Program-made: the position numbers and the translations under genes
Notes under the pieces: generated by a model
Database searches by the model: none
Told to the model about the DNA's origin: nothing
Seen by the model: the letters and a program-made list of their open reading frames with translations, nothing else
Shown here: positions 1-13,004 of the stretch, one piece after another
How positions within the stretch are numbered: the stretch's first letter is position 1
Layout of the letters: the number at the start of each line of letters is the position of its first letter
From: Saccharina japonica
Lineage: Eukaryota; Sar; Phaeophyceae; Laminariales; Laminariaceae
NCBI GenBank assembly: GCA_008828725.1
Contig: MEHQ01003724.1
Span: forward strand, 186,001 to 250,000
DNA length: 64,000 nucleotides
Reading direction: 5' to 3'

Positions 1-1
1 G

Positions 2-3000
2 GCAGTCGAGACGGCCGTACACCGCGAAGTACTATCTGCAACAGGAATCGGTCTGCTTCAGGACAGAACGCATGACATGTCGCAACTCTTGCTGTCCCTG
101 CCGCAGCAACCTCTGTCCACCTCTAAGGGTTGAAACGTCACGGTGAGAGGTTCGACACTTGTTGCATCTACTCACGGGCTACTTGAGCGGATACGGGCGG
201 TGTTGGAGCAGTGTGAAATCGACGCATGGCGTGCTAGGGACGATGCAGGAAACGTGGTGAGTTCTTACAGTACCTATGCAACAGCTTCACGGTAAACCGT
301 TTCCAGACTTTCTTCGCCGCGTGGCTGCAGCGAGTGCTTGTCCAACGGCACTACTACGCTTTATTCCTCACTGTACGAGACCCATACCAGGTACTCGTAG
401 GTCGCACGATTTAAAGAGTGGTTGGTGTCCACTGCCACAGTGTCTAGACCGTTCGTCTGGAGCTTCGTCTTGCGCCCCGGAACTTTGGGAATAACCACGA
501 ACCCGCCATTTGTAGCTTGTGGGCGCTTTAGCCGGCGCATTACATTTTGTTTACTGCGCTCCTAGCTGCTGCCGCCTTTCTCTTAACACCTCAACTGCTT
601 CGCTGTTAGATTATACTTCAGGTTGTTCTTTTTTAGGTCATGGACAGAGCAACGATGCACGCTGATCGCTTGTGGGAACACGTTTCCCGCAAAATCACTG
701 GAAATGCAACAATATCCTCACGTATACGGTCATGGTCACTTCCGTGCTTCTCTTGTCCTTTCACAGCTCCGGCCTCCACCATGTACCTTAATTAATTCCT
801 CCCCGGCAAGGCATGACATGAGTGCCCCCCCCCGCCCGGAACACATATCTGCAACCCCACCTCCTCACGTTGTTTTTTCTCCTCCCCACCCCCCCCTCAC
901 CTCTCTCTCTCCCCTTCAAATGCTGCTTAGGCCGACAACTGCAGCAAATTTCGACACACTTGCACAGCTCGCAGCGGAAGGGTCGCGCGCAAACGGGGGA
1001 GCTCACCGAGGCGCAGGCCAAGCTGTCCCCCTCTCCCGCTGTGCCGTGGCGAAATAGTCGGAAATAACATATCACCCTCAACCTGGAGCTTGCTATGTTA
1101 TAAGCGCGACAAGGATCTCACCCGCCTGAAAGGCAAGCTGGAGGCCGCGACGGGGGAGCTACCCGAAAAACGCACGTACAAGGTAGATAACCTAGCAATT
1201 ACCGAGGCAGAGGTGGAACGGCTGCGCGTGGGTCTGGCAGCAGCGCTCGACTGCAGAGGACACTAAGGCGAGTGCTTCGGCGGCGTGAGGACGGCGTGCC
1301 TGGTGTTTCGCGGCAAAACGATAGAGGGCTCGAATGTGACGGGTGGCATCCCGCACGCGCAAGTCAAGACACCGCGCTCAAATCTCAAAGCCAAGCGGGC
1401 TTTAAGCCTTAGGAAGCGTGTTCGGAACGGTCCGGGTCTTTTTTTTCTCGTTTTGTTTCTCTTTGCGTTGTGGTGGGATTGTGCTGACGTGAAATCAAGC
1501 GCACGCCTTACATCACGAGAGTACTCAACAAGTTGTTAGTTATCACTGAGAATTTATCTCGCCCGAGTTTCCGAGGGGGCGCCATTGGCTGCTGGCTTGT
1601 GCCCCCACCGGTTGTATGGCGTGTAACGACGTTGCCATCAAAGCACTTGCTAAAAACGTTTGGGGCCATTGCTGGTCGTTTCAGAGGCATAAAACAACCC
1701 AATGTCCCTGCACAAAAATGTGGCGAATATCGAATTATCGAACTGCCGGGGAAGGCCTCGCTACTCCAGGTTCCGCCTTGCACCTGCGCAACCTTTCAGG
1801 AGTTATCGCGCGGGTTAAATCTCGCGCGAGGAACACATTTGTCGCCTCAAACCTCTTAGTCGCTACAGTGGGTGGTGCAGAACTGTAACGTATAGCCGTT
1901 GCGCATGGACAAATAAGGCAGATGGTGGCTCGTCTACGCATTCCACCCCCTTATCCAGACGTCCACTTAAACTTATAGCTTTCTTGTCGGCTGCTTGCGC
2001 AGCGCAGGTGTTTCACCATGAACGCGAAACGGCAACGGAGGCCCTTGTAAGCAGCAGAATCGGAGCTCGTCAGTCTCAGGGTGACCCTGGCGCTCGCGTG
2101 TGGCGGGGAAGAGGCGGAGCGCCGTCGCTTCGATCGAAAATCGAACAAGGCGGCGGCTTCGCGGGAAGATGAGCAGCGAGTGAACCCCGTCGGATAGCAC
2201 GGGAGTACAACATATCGCTCGCGAGGAAGCAGGTGCGATTGATAATAGCGTTTTCGGCGACCGTTTTGAGCGCAATAAAGTGGGGACGTTTGGTATTACT
2301 GCGGGCGATTCGGCGCAAGGCATGCTACAACCACGGTGGGAAGAACGGAGAACGTTGCCGGGCCGACAACTATATTGTCGATTCGTTGCCGACGACGGCC
2401 CTCTCTGGGTTTTGGCAGCTCGCCTTGGTTACGTGGGCCGTTTTTTGTTATGCCCCCGGCGTGTGAAATCCGGGGCGATGCATCGACTATTATAAGTTGC
2501 TCGGCTCGCTGCCAGGTGCGAAAATTGGAAGTAGACGTTAATCAACGCTGGCGCCTCTCGGCTGGTGTACACTGTGGTCCCATCGTACCACCGGCTACTT
2601 TTTCAGGTGTCACGGCTGGAAGCGACGATCGAGGTAGGCGTGAGGCGGGAACGAGCGAAGCTAGACGCGGTGGCCAAGGCAAGCCTCACCGAAGCGCCGG
2701 GAGAAGTGGCAGCGTTTGGCGCTAGGGTCGAGACAATGGAGGCCGACCTCCGTGCCATCCGGTAGCGGGAGCGATTAGCCGCTGAGACAACCGATGACCT
2801 CAAAGCCGAGCTTGTGGTCTGCCGAAAGAAGTCGGAGAGAGCGAGGGCGGCAGCGGCGGCTGCACTGGAGCAAGCTCTCGCAGTTGAATTATCACTTGAT
2901 CCTAAAACGCGCTCCTCCCAGCAGGCGGCAGAGACGCTCTCAGCTGCTGGAGCGGAGTCTTCAGACGGAGACTGTGGGTTGGCGGCAGGCGTGGGGGGTG

Positions 3001-5965
3001 AGGCGCCGTGGGCGGAAGCGTGTTGGGGAATCGACGGTGTCGGTTGTCTCGTGGGCTGTTCTTGAAGGAGAGTTCCAGCGGTTACGCGCAGAGTATGGAA
3101 AGGCGAAGGGGCGCATCGCTGCGCCGGAGGAGTTGGTGGCTGGACCCCGGCGGGCCAGTACACAAGCTCGGAAATAATTTCAGGTGCTTACCGGAAAAAA
3201 CGGAGGGCATGGTCGAATGGGTCTCGGCGGGAAGAGGGTGTGTGTTTTGCGTGTTGTAGGTGGCGGATGTCTATCCATCTACGAAGTCGCCAGGAAGTGG
3301 TTTAGGCGCCAGCCTAGTTTATTTTTATTCCGTGAGCGCCGGTGCGAGCGCGGTTTTCCGTATCGTGTTGGCGTGGTTGGTTGCATCAGAGCGCAGACCG
3401 AGTAATAAGACACGTTGTGCGCTGTTTCCCCCTCAACGATAGAAGTTAGATTAATACCTCCTGCTGACCGTGGCGAACGCTCGCCGACATCGCCTTGAGC
3501 ACATTATGGTTGTTGTTTCTGTCCATTCTGCTTGAGGCCACGACGAAAACAACTACTGTGTGTAATAATGAACTAGGTTTTTTCTAACATGTACTGGCGT
3601 GTCTTTATCCTTGTCGTTGTAAATATGGTGCTCTGGACACGCTGAAGCTATCGCAGGAATTGCTGCTGAGGTCACACAGAAAGCGTCAAAGCTGGGAGGG
3701 AAATTCCGACAGCTCGGCAACTCTCCCGCGCAGTTGCAAGGAATCATCTGCCCCACCAACCACGCTTCATAAACATGCTAACTCGGCACAGGGCTCGCGG
3801 AAGGACCGCCAGGAGCTGCTGCAGTTGTGACAGTACCGAAAGAAAGCTAAACTGCCCCGGCCCCCTCGTCGGTTGATGCCCACGTGTATGACCTTGACGG
3901 CCCAGCAGTCCAGGCTTCGTGACACACGCGGCCACGTCAAGCGACTTCTGCAGCTGGCGGCGGGCGAGGTGCTGGGCGACCTCGAAGACACTCGGGACTA
4001 TTTCGGTGCTGCCAACGCTGCCGCGGTCACACGAGAGGGGCTCTTGCATCTCCTGAGGGTGGGGGAGGTGGCCGCCGGAGACCCCGGTTCTCCCAGGGGG
4101 GACAACCTTGACCTCCCCACGGAGTAACAGCTTGAGGCAAATGCGGTGGCCCGGGCGCTAGTGGCAGGTTCAGAGAGGGTGGACGACGAGGTCTGCAAAG
4201 CTGTGGTACAGCTCACGAAAGCTCAGGGCGCCTAAGGGACAAGGCTGCTCAGGTTTGTTCGGGGCTTTTTACCTGCACCGATTGGGATTGCATCTCCCTG
4301 TGATGTGCGTCGAAACTGCGAGTACAGTAATGATGGCCAAAATCATAATGTTTCTTTTCGTTTCCGCGTGGTACTCCTGCGTGTTTTCGCCTGATCATGC
4401 TTGTGCTCCACAAATGCAGTACCATGTCGGCACTGGTCAAACGTTCGAGTTGGGAACTACTTCCTCGATCACGTGCCTGACCCGCAATCACCCCCCCCTT
4501 TCAGAAGGATAGTGGTGGATTTAACCTGCTCCTACCCCACGTCATATCTACCCTGATATCAGACTATCGTGCTGGAGGAGCAAGTGGCCCGATCGGACGC
4601 AGACCGGCGAGAGGCACTTGAAGCTCAATCGACCGCAAAAGATCGCCTAGCAAGAGCTGGGTCAACGGGGCTGGTGACCCGTGCCGTTTCGAATCCGTGG
4701 AGGTGGAGCTTTCCCGCACGAGGGGACGCCCCGGACATCGGGTTAGCGACTCAAAGCGAGCTGAGGAAACGGCGAGAGGAAGTAGCACTCGTGTCCAGCG
4801 TCTTTGCGACGGCAGTCGCCAACCAGAAGGGGGAGCACGCCAACTCGCAAGAGCGGTCTTGCTCAGAGGCGACGGCGAGCGAGAACGAGCTGCGGGAGCG
4901 ACGATCCTGATTTTCCCATGCATCGGAGTTATAGGCAGCCGAACGCGTCGGAATCCAGAAAGAGCTGGAGAGCGCGCGTGCCGAAGCTCAAGCTATAGAC
5001 TCCGACGCTGCCTAGGTCTTCGACGGTCTAGCTCCGTCGGAGAAAGAAAGGCCTCGGTTGGAGAGTGAGCTCGACTGACAGTCTTGCATAGCGGGAGTTG
5101 CACGGCGAGCGGCAAAAGTCGTGGCGGGTACGGCGGCGCACGTGAAGAAACAAGGACCCTGACCGCGATAAATTTGCGATTTTCGATAAATCAAGCCTGG
5201 TCGACGAGGCGATGCAGGCCTACACATCTAGGTTGAATCCGTCGCTGGAGCTGGAGACCGAGCGCCGCTAGGATCTGGAGCGAGATTGCTAGGGATTGGG
5301 CTGAGCTCAAAGCAGCCTCTGATTTACGCGTGGACCGAGGTGAGAAAAACCACCGAAATTGCGGCCGAGAGGAGCGCGAAGCACAAGCCCATAGGTACGA
5401 CCCTGAGCGACGAAACCGCCTGGCCCAGGACGACGATTCCAGAATAATTCGAGAACACCCTTGGGGCACTCGCATGTGAAGAGAAAATACGCGAAAAGTG
5501 GACAAACAGAAAGACCAGCCATTAAGAGCGAAGCGCCGGAGGAAACAATAGTGGCGCGTACCGAGGTCACCGAGCGGGCATACCGAGAAGGCGTAGCCGA
5601 CAAACAAGCGCGCTTGGCCGATGTCTGTGAGCGGGATCAATGCGACGCAGCTGGACTACAGGAGGGCATGGGAGAGGCGACGGTGGCGCTTCATGCACAA
5701 GCAAGTCTTGCGGCCGAGGCGTTGACCTGTGAAACGTTTTTGCGTGCGCATGCGGCGCGCGAGATAGCCGAACGTGTATTGTAAGGTGGCTGGCCTTGAA
5801 ACCGCCCTGGTGAAGGCAACTGCGGCCACCAGTATTGTCAATGAACCCGCCTGCGAAGCAGCCAATCCGATGTCCCGGATGCAGGGCGAGGTGTGCTCTG
5901 TGATGAGCAGTCTTCAGCAAGACAAGGAGGGGAAAGTACGAAAAACAAACGCCAGGGTGGAGTAG
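2..5965 (+). pseudogene. Decayed multi-exon coiled-coil protein gene, copy 1
   Basis: I do not recognise the family. The GC-rich first 6 kb carries a series of plus-strand coding pieces rich in Glu, Ala, Arg and Leu with coiled-coil character. Piece 1 (2-256) ends at a good donor (GTGAGT) and is broken by TGA at 131-133. Piece 2 starts at 638 after a pyrimidine-rich acceptor and keeps phase with piece 1. Further pieces lie at 931-1,266, about 2,010-2,230, 2,607-2,960 (TAG at 2,763-2,765, with the coil continuing in frame after it), 3,050-3,177, 3,890-4,232 (TAA at 4,125-4,127, in frame), 4,569-5,014 (TGA and TAG, in frame) and 5,188-5,965. There is a frameshift near 1,095. All three stop codons occur, so this is decay and not a changed genetic code. 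Splice sites and long in-phase runs survive, so the decay is recent or the exon calls are imperfect. Confidence 0.6.
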
Positions 5966-6054
5966 ATCAGCCGGCAATGCATTGCGTCGAAGCGTCAAGG
6001 CCACGCCTCGCTGCCCCTAAGGCAAGCAGAAGCGACAGCGGCAGGAACAGACTT

Positions 6055-6150
6055 CTCATCGGCGCGACAGCCACGGCTCGGCGCGATGGTCACGGCTAGA
6101 CGCGACGGCCATGGCTCGGCGCGACGTGACGGCCACGGCTCAGCGCGACG
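6055..6150 (+). repeat. Short tandem repeat, about 18-bp unit (GCGCGACGGCCACGGCTC-like)
   Basis: About five imperfect copies of an 18-base GC-rich unit directly follow the decayed coiled-coil gene. The copy in the second duplication unit lies at 29,538-29,633. No reading frame looks conserved over it. Confidence 0.7.
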
Positions 6151-6338
6151 CGATTGACACGTGTTGATGATGGTTGATGTGTGTGCTGCTGGTGGCTGGT
6201 TGATGAGGTAGCTAAATGCAGCTTCCTCTGTGCGTAATGATGATGATGCTTGCGATCGTACGAACTTGCGTTTGTCGTGTGCTGGTCTCGGCGTCGGTGC
6301 GTTTGCTGTGCTTTGTGTTGTGTCAATGAGTCAGAGTC

Positions 6339-6478
6339 GTCTTGGGGTACTGCTACTACTGCCGCTGTTGATGCTTTTGTTTGTTGACGTTGCTCTCACG
6401 CACCCCCCCCCTCGTAGGGTACTGCTACTACTGCCGCTGTTGATGCTTTAGTTTGTTGTCGTTGCTCTCACGCACCCC
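6339..6478 (+). repeat. Two tandem copies of an about 75-bp unit
   Basis: Two adjacent copies begin with GGGTACTGCTACTACTGCC and end in a run of C after CTCACGCA. The C run is longer in the first copy. The duplicate is at 29,822-29,961. The surrounding 6.15-6.93 kb is T-rich and GT-rich with no supported gene. Confidence 0.8.
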
Positions 6479-6929
6479 CTTCCTTGTGGAACATGTCGCT
6501 CACTCCACTTGCATCAAGTTTGAGTTACGCAATGGTGATATCGCTGCCTGCATTTCCGTGTGTGTGGTGCTGGGTCGGTCTGTTGCTGCCTTCCTTCTGC
6601 GTGTTGCCTTGTGCGACTCCGTGGTGCCGGTTGTGGTCTGCTACTGACTATTAATGGTTGTTGCTGCTATTGCGTTTCTTGCTACTGTACGTAGGACGAT
6701 CTTAAAAGGTTGAACTCACAAATATATTTTTATTTAATTACGTATCTGCTGCTGTTTCTTGCCGTCACTTGGTGTATTATACGAAGTTTAAAGCCGTTTG
6801 TATCTCACTACCTCGTAAGCTTTGGGGTCGGGTCTTTGGCCACATTAATTTTGAGTCTGTAGAAGAAGCTTGTATGACGATATATATACTGCTGTATGTC
6901 GACAGTATATTTTCTGCCCTCCAGGAGGG

Positions 6930-7056
6930 AGGGGTGTACTCATTTTCATACATGGCCATAGTCGTACGACCATAGACCCTCGCATCCCTACAAAATGCCG
7001 GGACGGAACTCGTCGGGTTTTCACCAACCAGGCAGACATCACCAGCACCAAGCGCG
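6930..7056 (-). mobile_element. Family P repeat, truncated core, inverted
   Basis: This piece is the reverse complement of the family P core seen around 17.4, 20.8, 21.4, 41.3, 45.2, 48.7 and 49.2 kb. It carries the blocks ending in GAAGTACACC, the stretch around GGGATGCGAGGGTCTATGG and the part around GTGAAAACCCGACG. It is the only copy I found in this orientation. The duplicate is at 30,413-30,539. Confidence 0.85.
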
Positions 7057-8689
7057 AAGCGCCGTGACCCCCGATCCTGAGAACTGAGAGCCGTTTTATC
7101 GGTCAAATTTCTTCTACTCTGGACGGACCTACGTACATGTAAGGATCGTTTGATCTTGGTGAATTTTTCTAACAATCCAGAGTGGGAATTGTTATTGTGA
7201 GAAACTGCTGTACTGCCCGTGCAGGCGAACGAGGAAAGGTTCGTACGTCGTACTCGTGTGTACATTTTGTACATATACGTACAATGATATTTTACGTCTT
7301 CGGCCGTCGTTACACTTCTTTCAAAATTGGTACCGGTAACAGCAACAGTAGTACGAAGCACGATTATGTGCGTATGCGTATGATATGTGCACTCTTTCCT
7401 TTTCGTCGTTCGTCTTTCGTCTTCTGTCTTTTGGCTCGTCTTCTCGTGTTTCGTGTTTCGTGTCGTGTCGTCGTGTCGTCGTGTCGTCGTGTCGTCGTGT
7501 CGTCGTGTCGTCGTGTCATTGGTTTCGTTTTTCGTTTTTCGTAACGGTTTCCTCGGGTTTTATAAAGAGGAGGGAGGTTTACTTGTTACGTACGTACTCC
7601 CGCAGTGCTCTCCCTCTCTTTACAAGTCTACCTTGTTGCAGTCTAACCTGCGGCCTGGAACCAGGGTACCTGTCTCAGCTCAGACTACCTGCTTAGACAG
7701 ATTACGCCAAGCTCTGAAGCTACGCAATTTCAGCACCAGCACGCCCGGGTAACCATGTGGACAAAAACAAGGGCTCGAATATTGCTCGCATCAAAAAGTC
7801 ACGACAAGCTTTTTCAAAAGAGGGCGTTCAGGAACTCACCGCTCAGGCCACCAGCGACCACCACCAAGAGCAGTAGGGGAGGAGGAGAGTGGAGACAGGA
7901 AAACACTGGGGGAGGTGGAAGCGGGTGGAATCAGAACGGTAGCTCTGGAAGGTACGCCGTGTCAAATGTGCTTCGCGTTTGCTTTTGTTCTGCTTGCTGT
8001 AAAACACCAGCATTATTGGCTTTTCAAAGAGGCAGCTGCTGCTACGCTGCTGCTGTCCTAGGGTAGACCCCAGCAGGTATCGCACGAGTACCTTAATCTG
8101 TTCTGCGCTTCTACTCTGCTCTCTACCGCAGTATGCTCGGCCGTAACGTACAAGCCAGTAGGTACTACGGGTCTACTACCGGTACAGCGTACATCAACAA
8201 GCTCAGGCAGCAGGCAGCAGTACTCTGTATTTTTGTTTTTCGTGTTGTTGGAGCTGCTGCAGGTTGACCATCAGTGTCGCAGACAGCATACTACGGTAGG
8301 CAGTGCGTTTCCCAGTTCCCTTGCACATGCCCCTTAATCGACACCAGCTACAAGCAGAGTACACGTGCGCCTTTGCACCTTTTTCTACCCAATTACAACT
8401 ATTAATATTAATATGCATGAAGACTGCTCTGTAGGTCGTACCTGGTTCGCCACTACGAAGACTAATTTAGTCGTACATACCATGACATGGTACACTATAA
8501 TATTACTAGGGAATAAGTGGCCCTCCCGCCCCCACGGCGGTAGGGCCAGATTCAAGCAAGTAGTAATGGAGATGATAGAGGGTCGAAATAAATATAATAG
8601 GAATACATAGGAAACAAATTGACGGCGAAGGTTAATAGGAGTACAAATAATGGTGAAGAAAATAGAAACGATGGGGACATAAACACAAC
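7057..8689. other. Intergenic or intronic DNA with one weak exon-like piece
   Basis: No well-supported gene. At 7,460-7,520 there is an 8-base tandem repeat (GTCGTGTC). At 7,847-7,951 a Gly/Asn/Ser-rich piece is bounded by CAG before it and AG|GTACGC after it, which could be an exon remnant. At 8,519-8,549 a small hairpin has arms TGGCCCT-CCGCC and GGCGG-AGGGCCA. The same sequence lies at 30,540-32,172 in copy 2. Confidence 0.5.
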
Positions 8690-10402
8690 CGGTCAGGTCG
8701 GGTCAACATGCTCAAGTTCCCGAAGGTCGTAGACAGCAAGGGCTGATACTTCCGAGGGGGCATGGAGTGAATTGACACACGACACGAAGTGCACGAAGTG
8801 AGACGTGGAAGTGTGGAGGGCGTAAGCTTTATTTGACACCATCCGCCGGAGGATAATAAAAAAAACAAACAAACAAACAAAGATACAAGACTGCCAACAG
8901 TTAGGACTTTGCCGCATAGGTTTCGCTTTTGTTCCGTGGTTTTACTGCTTTCGGGATGTTATGAATGTGGTCAACGCTGAAGGTCATGCTGCAACATTGT
9001 CGGACTGCCAAAAGAATGATGATAATAATGATTAAGATACCAATTACGGTGAATGAAGACAGGAGAGGCCAAGAAACAATAACGAACAATATAAACACAA
9101 GCTGTCAACTGATAACTCCGGAATTAAAGAAGAGTAAACAAACTCGACAGCTCTAGCACACAAGCCACGTAGGTCCAAACCTATCTCGAGTTGTCATATT
9201 ACAATGTCGGCCGGATTTCCGAAGTTCTAGATATAGGCCCAACATACGAGTATAAGCGATCTTGGCATGAACACATCGCCTTGCGTAAATATAAACGATC
9301 TGCCTCAACGACTGCGTGCCTTTCTAGGGTGAAGCATCACCGTCGCCAGTGGTCGAGAGAAGTGCTGTGTGCTGTCTTACGTACTTCATGATATCACTCG
9401 TATACCTGCACGAATACATAACTCGTACGAAGTGGTCTTGGAGCCGGGTCGTGGATAGCCAAACAAACACATATACTATGATACGTCAACTCAACACTAC
9501 TATGATACAACCTGCATCAGCCACTTATTCACGTACCATCACCAGTGTGGTACGAGAGAGAGAGTTCTTATGAACTCGTATGGGCTCGTAGCATATGATA
9601 TATACCTGCACATGATACACATCTTGTCGGTAAGCGCCCGTAACATTCTTGTCGGAGATCGCCGTATAGGATCTCCATGCAATATACAGCCGATTAACCC
9701 TGTATAAGATCTCCGTATCATTATCGTGCAACCAGATCTCGGTGTGAATCAACAACCTGGCGTCTCTTCGAGCGCGTATACTAGACCAAGAAGGAAAAGT
9801 GCCACAGGCCTCGATAAGCTGTATCCTGAGCGGCCTGTATTCATACTGTATTCATACAGTACGGACATGTACGACGGGGCATGCGTAGTTGATTACAGCG
9901 TTCGTTTCATACCAGGTACCAGACCAGCACATACATACATATCGTACTACGTCAATACTCGACGAAACGACGGGATACTTTGTGTTTTTTATACCAGGTT
10001 ACGTTATCATTATACAAGAAAAAAATCGCAAATTTTTTCAAGTTTGAGCATTTTGATCATATCGATCGACAAACCAACGACTGCCGTCATAAACTTGAAC
10101 GATCGCGGCTGGTGAGGACCGTCCGATCAGCCCACGGAGGTAGTGCCGACAGTTCTGCACGCCTCGTGTCGATTGATATGCGGAAGGCGCAGAGCAGGGC
10201 GTCCTGATCGAAACACAGTTGCAGCTGAAGTTCTAATAACAGAACACGGAAAATCTACTCGCGGATCGATGAACGATTGGTTTTTAAGGCTTTTCGACGA
10301 AGACGCGTCGGAACGCGCGCAACAACGCGCTGCCTCCCCTAGACTCGAATCGTAAATGAAGAACTTCGAGGCCGCTATGTAACTTGCTGCCTATCGGGGC
10401 TG
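8690..10402. other. Indel-rich block of the duplication, copy 1
   Basis: Compared with 32,173-33,864, this stretch differs by single-base insertions and deletions every few bases, while the DNA on both sides is almost perfectly identical. The differences are mostly one-base gains or losses spread at random, as in uncorrected long-read consensus. Any open reading frame here is unreliable. The block includes one retroposon-like tail (about 8,797-8,880). Confidence 0.85.
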
Positions 10403-12554
10403 GTACGAAGGTTGTTAGTCGTGGACTGAGTCTATGTCGAGATCGAAGGTCAATCGTCGCATGCAGAATATACTCGTATGTTCTAGTTGTGGTTGATTTG
10501 GGAATTGGGCATCAAAGCGAACTGCCGTACGAAGATTTGTTTTTTTCATCAGCGCTACTCTAAATTGCTATGATAAAGTGGGCATCAAAGATCACTTGAT
10601 TAAAGTATTGTTTTTTGGGCATCAGACGAACTATATATAATAGATAGATGAGCATCAAAACGGACGCTGGATGTGCTGGATGTCCATGAGTACAAAGAAC
10701 GGTTGAGAACACGCACCTGCGATTCGTTGTATCGTACCAACCTCATATCCTACCAGATCTAATGAACACCCCAGTACAATCACGACGTACGACAGGGTTA
10801 GGGTTGGGGGCTACGATTTAAGAGAGGGGTGTGTCGGGCCTACAGTACTAATAGTAGGCATCCCTTGAACAGGTATTCGTCTTTAACCGGAGTGGGTACG
10901 TCGTATTATACACTAGTTTTTAGTATGCTCGTGCCGAGCCTTTTGACCTCCCTTAAATCGGTGTTTCTCTTCTATTGAGCTCTCTTAAATCGTACCCCCC
11001 CCTTGTATACCCCCTCTATAGCCCCTGTACAGGAGACCTTTCTCTTTGGGGGTATCAGGTCCTACTTTGGCCCCATTATCCTGCGTTTAGTTTGGGGGGG
11101 GGGGTCGGTCAACGGGTCAAACCGCATCTCCTATTTAATAGCACCACAGCTTTGCACCGACGCAACCATAATACCTAATATCCAACTACAGTAATACCTA
11201 CGAGTAGCTGGAGATTTTTATAGTCGTCCAACTTACAGCTCTACTCGGAGTTTCGGAAGCCGCTCGAGCGAAGGAGCCAGCACGCAGTCTAGCTAGCTAT
11301 GCTGTACGAGTGCAGGCGTCCACCCACCAGCGGGAACCCAGAGCTCGAAAGCATGCTAAACACTGAACGCTATTATAGTACCTGGTACATGCTGCTACTG
11401 TCTGTAGTTCTTTCTGCGGTCGGCGTTGATGATTGCATCTCGCCTCGAATGCTCCGCACGACCAAACAAGGAGGAAAAGAGGGGCCAGAACACGGAAGGG
11501 GGTGGATGAGGTGTCGTCATGTACATATTACATGTACTTCGAAGTATGATGATAGCTGCTGCCTGAGGGACGTGCACAAGAACACTTCGTACAGTAATAA
11601 TAGTATATTTGAATCGCACAAAAGAACCGCGACTGGTGGTGTGACCTGTAAGCACAGGTACTGCCGTACCTGTACCTGAAACGCTCATCAGCTTGAGCTT
11701 TACGTGCGATACGAGCTTAGACTATACGAGCAGTGACGGGTCGGGTCTACATGATGTGTGTACTCTACATATCGAAATGCTGTGAGCTTCGTATCATAGG
11801 TGCCAAGTGTGCAGGGGTACAGACATGAATACCAGGTAAAATATACCTGGTACATAGCCAGGAGATATTTTATATTTTACGTATGCTGTACTCGTATACC
11901 AGGTATACGAAGTATGCGACTATATCTCTGCTGTTGTTGTCGGCTGCAGTGCCGAGCCCGAGCTCGAAGACAAGTTTTCGCCTTGTATTTCATTGGACGA
12001 TATGATCATATGTATACTACTCTAAGTATATGTACAAATGTTGAGGGCTCCATCTATTTCACCTAAACATTCCGTATGCTGCTCTACTTGTATTTGTGTT
12101 GGATATCGAACGATAATCGAGGTCGATATTATACGATCGATAAACATTTAAACCGAAATCGATACGTACTGATACCATATCATATCAACAGTTACCGGTA
12201 TGTTTATGATTTTTTCGTCTTTTTTCGAGTATATATCTTCGCACGAGCACTTTTCGGCAAAACGCTAAGTATGCCGACACCGGAAGCCCGTCCGGAAACG
12301 TTGGTCGAGGTTTGAGCTCGGTCCGAGCACTAACTGTAGCTCGCGTGGCAGGCGCTGAAACTTTTTTTTTTTTTTTTTTTTCCGGTTTCGATATTCGTCA
12401 ATTCGAAACGTAAGCTTTTGTTCGGTATGAGCAGAAACAGAAACAACACAGGGATGCAAGGCGATTGAGGGCAAACCACGCTCGGTACATACAATAATCT
12501 ATATAGAAAGTTAAAGTTGGGTATTTCGATAACCCGCATGGAACCGATTAACAC
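10403..12554. other. No supported gene; short dispersed words
   Basis: AT-rich DNA. The word GGGCATCA recurs at about 10,507, 10,582, 10,617 and 10,650 with spacer sequence between. A hairpin of TACCAGGTA and TACCTGGTA lies at about 11,830-11,855. Small open frames exist, such as 11,299-11,679, but none has convincing protein character or splice context. A poly-T run lies at 12,361-12,380. The duplicate is 33,865-36,015. Confidence 0.55.
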
Positions 12555-12980
12555 TTAGGACAGATCAGATAGATCATCTACAGATGGATAATCTACAGAC
12601 AGATGATCTACAGATAGATCATCTACAGATAGATAATCTACAGACAGATGATCTACAGATAGATCATCTACAGATAGATAATCTACAGATATGTTATCTA
12701 TAAATTGATCATCTACAGATAGATCATCTACAGGTAGATCATCTACAGATATATCTACTACTGTAGATTCTAACCTGCCCTTCTGAGATGTTGCGCAGGC
12801 TCTATATAGTATTAATAGTACAGATCCAACCCAGGAAACCTGTCCTATATAATGCAAGTTACGTTACTCCCACCCGTCAACATGAACTATTTGATCATAC
12901 AGATCATACAGATCATACAGATCAGGAATATAACTTCCCCGAAAGATGTAGATCATGCTCTGGGAATCGATGATCTGTCT
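12555..12980. repeat. GATC-rich dispersed repeat with 15-bp satellite
   Basis: The left part (12,565-12,755) is about a dozen copies of a 15-base unit, GATAGATCATCTACA. The right part has short units of GATCATACA and ends in GATGATCTGTCTGG. A diverged relative lies at 44,466-44,735, with the same order (satellite, a block around GTACAGATCCAACCC, a second satellite, CTTCCC-GAAAG). A more distant one is at 50,270-50,640. The long minus-strand frame across the satellite simply translates the 15-base unit and is not taken as a gene. The duplicate is 36,016-36,441. Confidence 0.75.
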
Positions 12981-13004
12981 GGGGTGTGGAAACTGTCGAT
13001 ACTA

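Noticed and set aside
2-5965. Stop-codon reassignment to explain in-frame stops in the coiled-coil gene
   Set aside because: TAA, TAG and TGA all interrupt it and there is also a frameshift. The ankyrin gene and the BMS1 exons read normally with the standard code.
7385-7544. Ser/Val/Arg-rich frames over the GTCGTGTC array
   Set aside because: Simple repeat translation with no conserved character.
10793-10810. TTAGGG-like telomere repeat
   Set aside because: Only about one and a half units, and the flanks are ordinary. It is not a telomere or a convincing interstitial array.
12565-12755. CRISPR-like array
   Set aside because: The units are adjacent with no unique spacers, and the setting is eukaryotic.
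12555-12857. Minus-strand frame with a repeated SVDDL peptide
   Set aside because: It only translates a 15-base satellite. Other copies of the repeat lack the frame.
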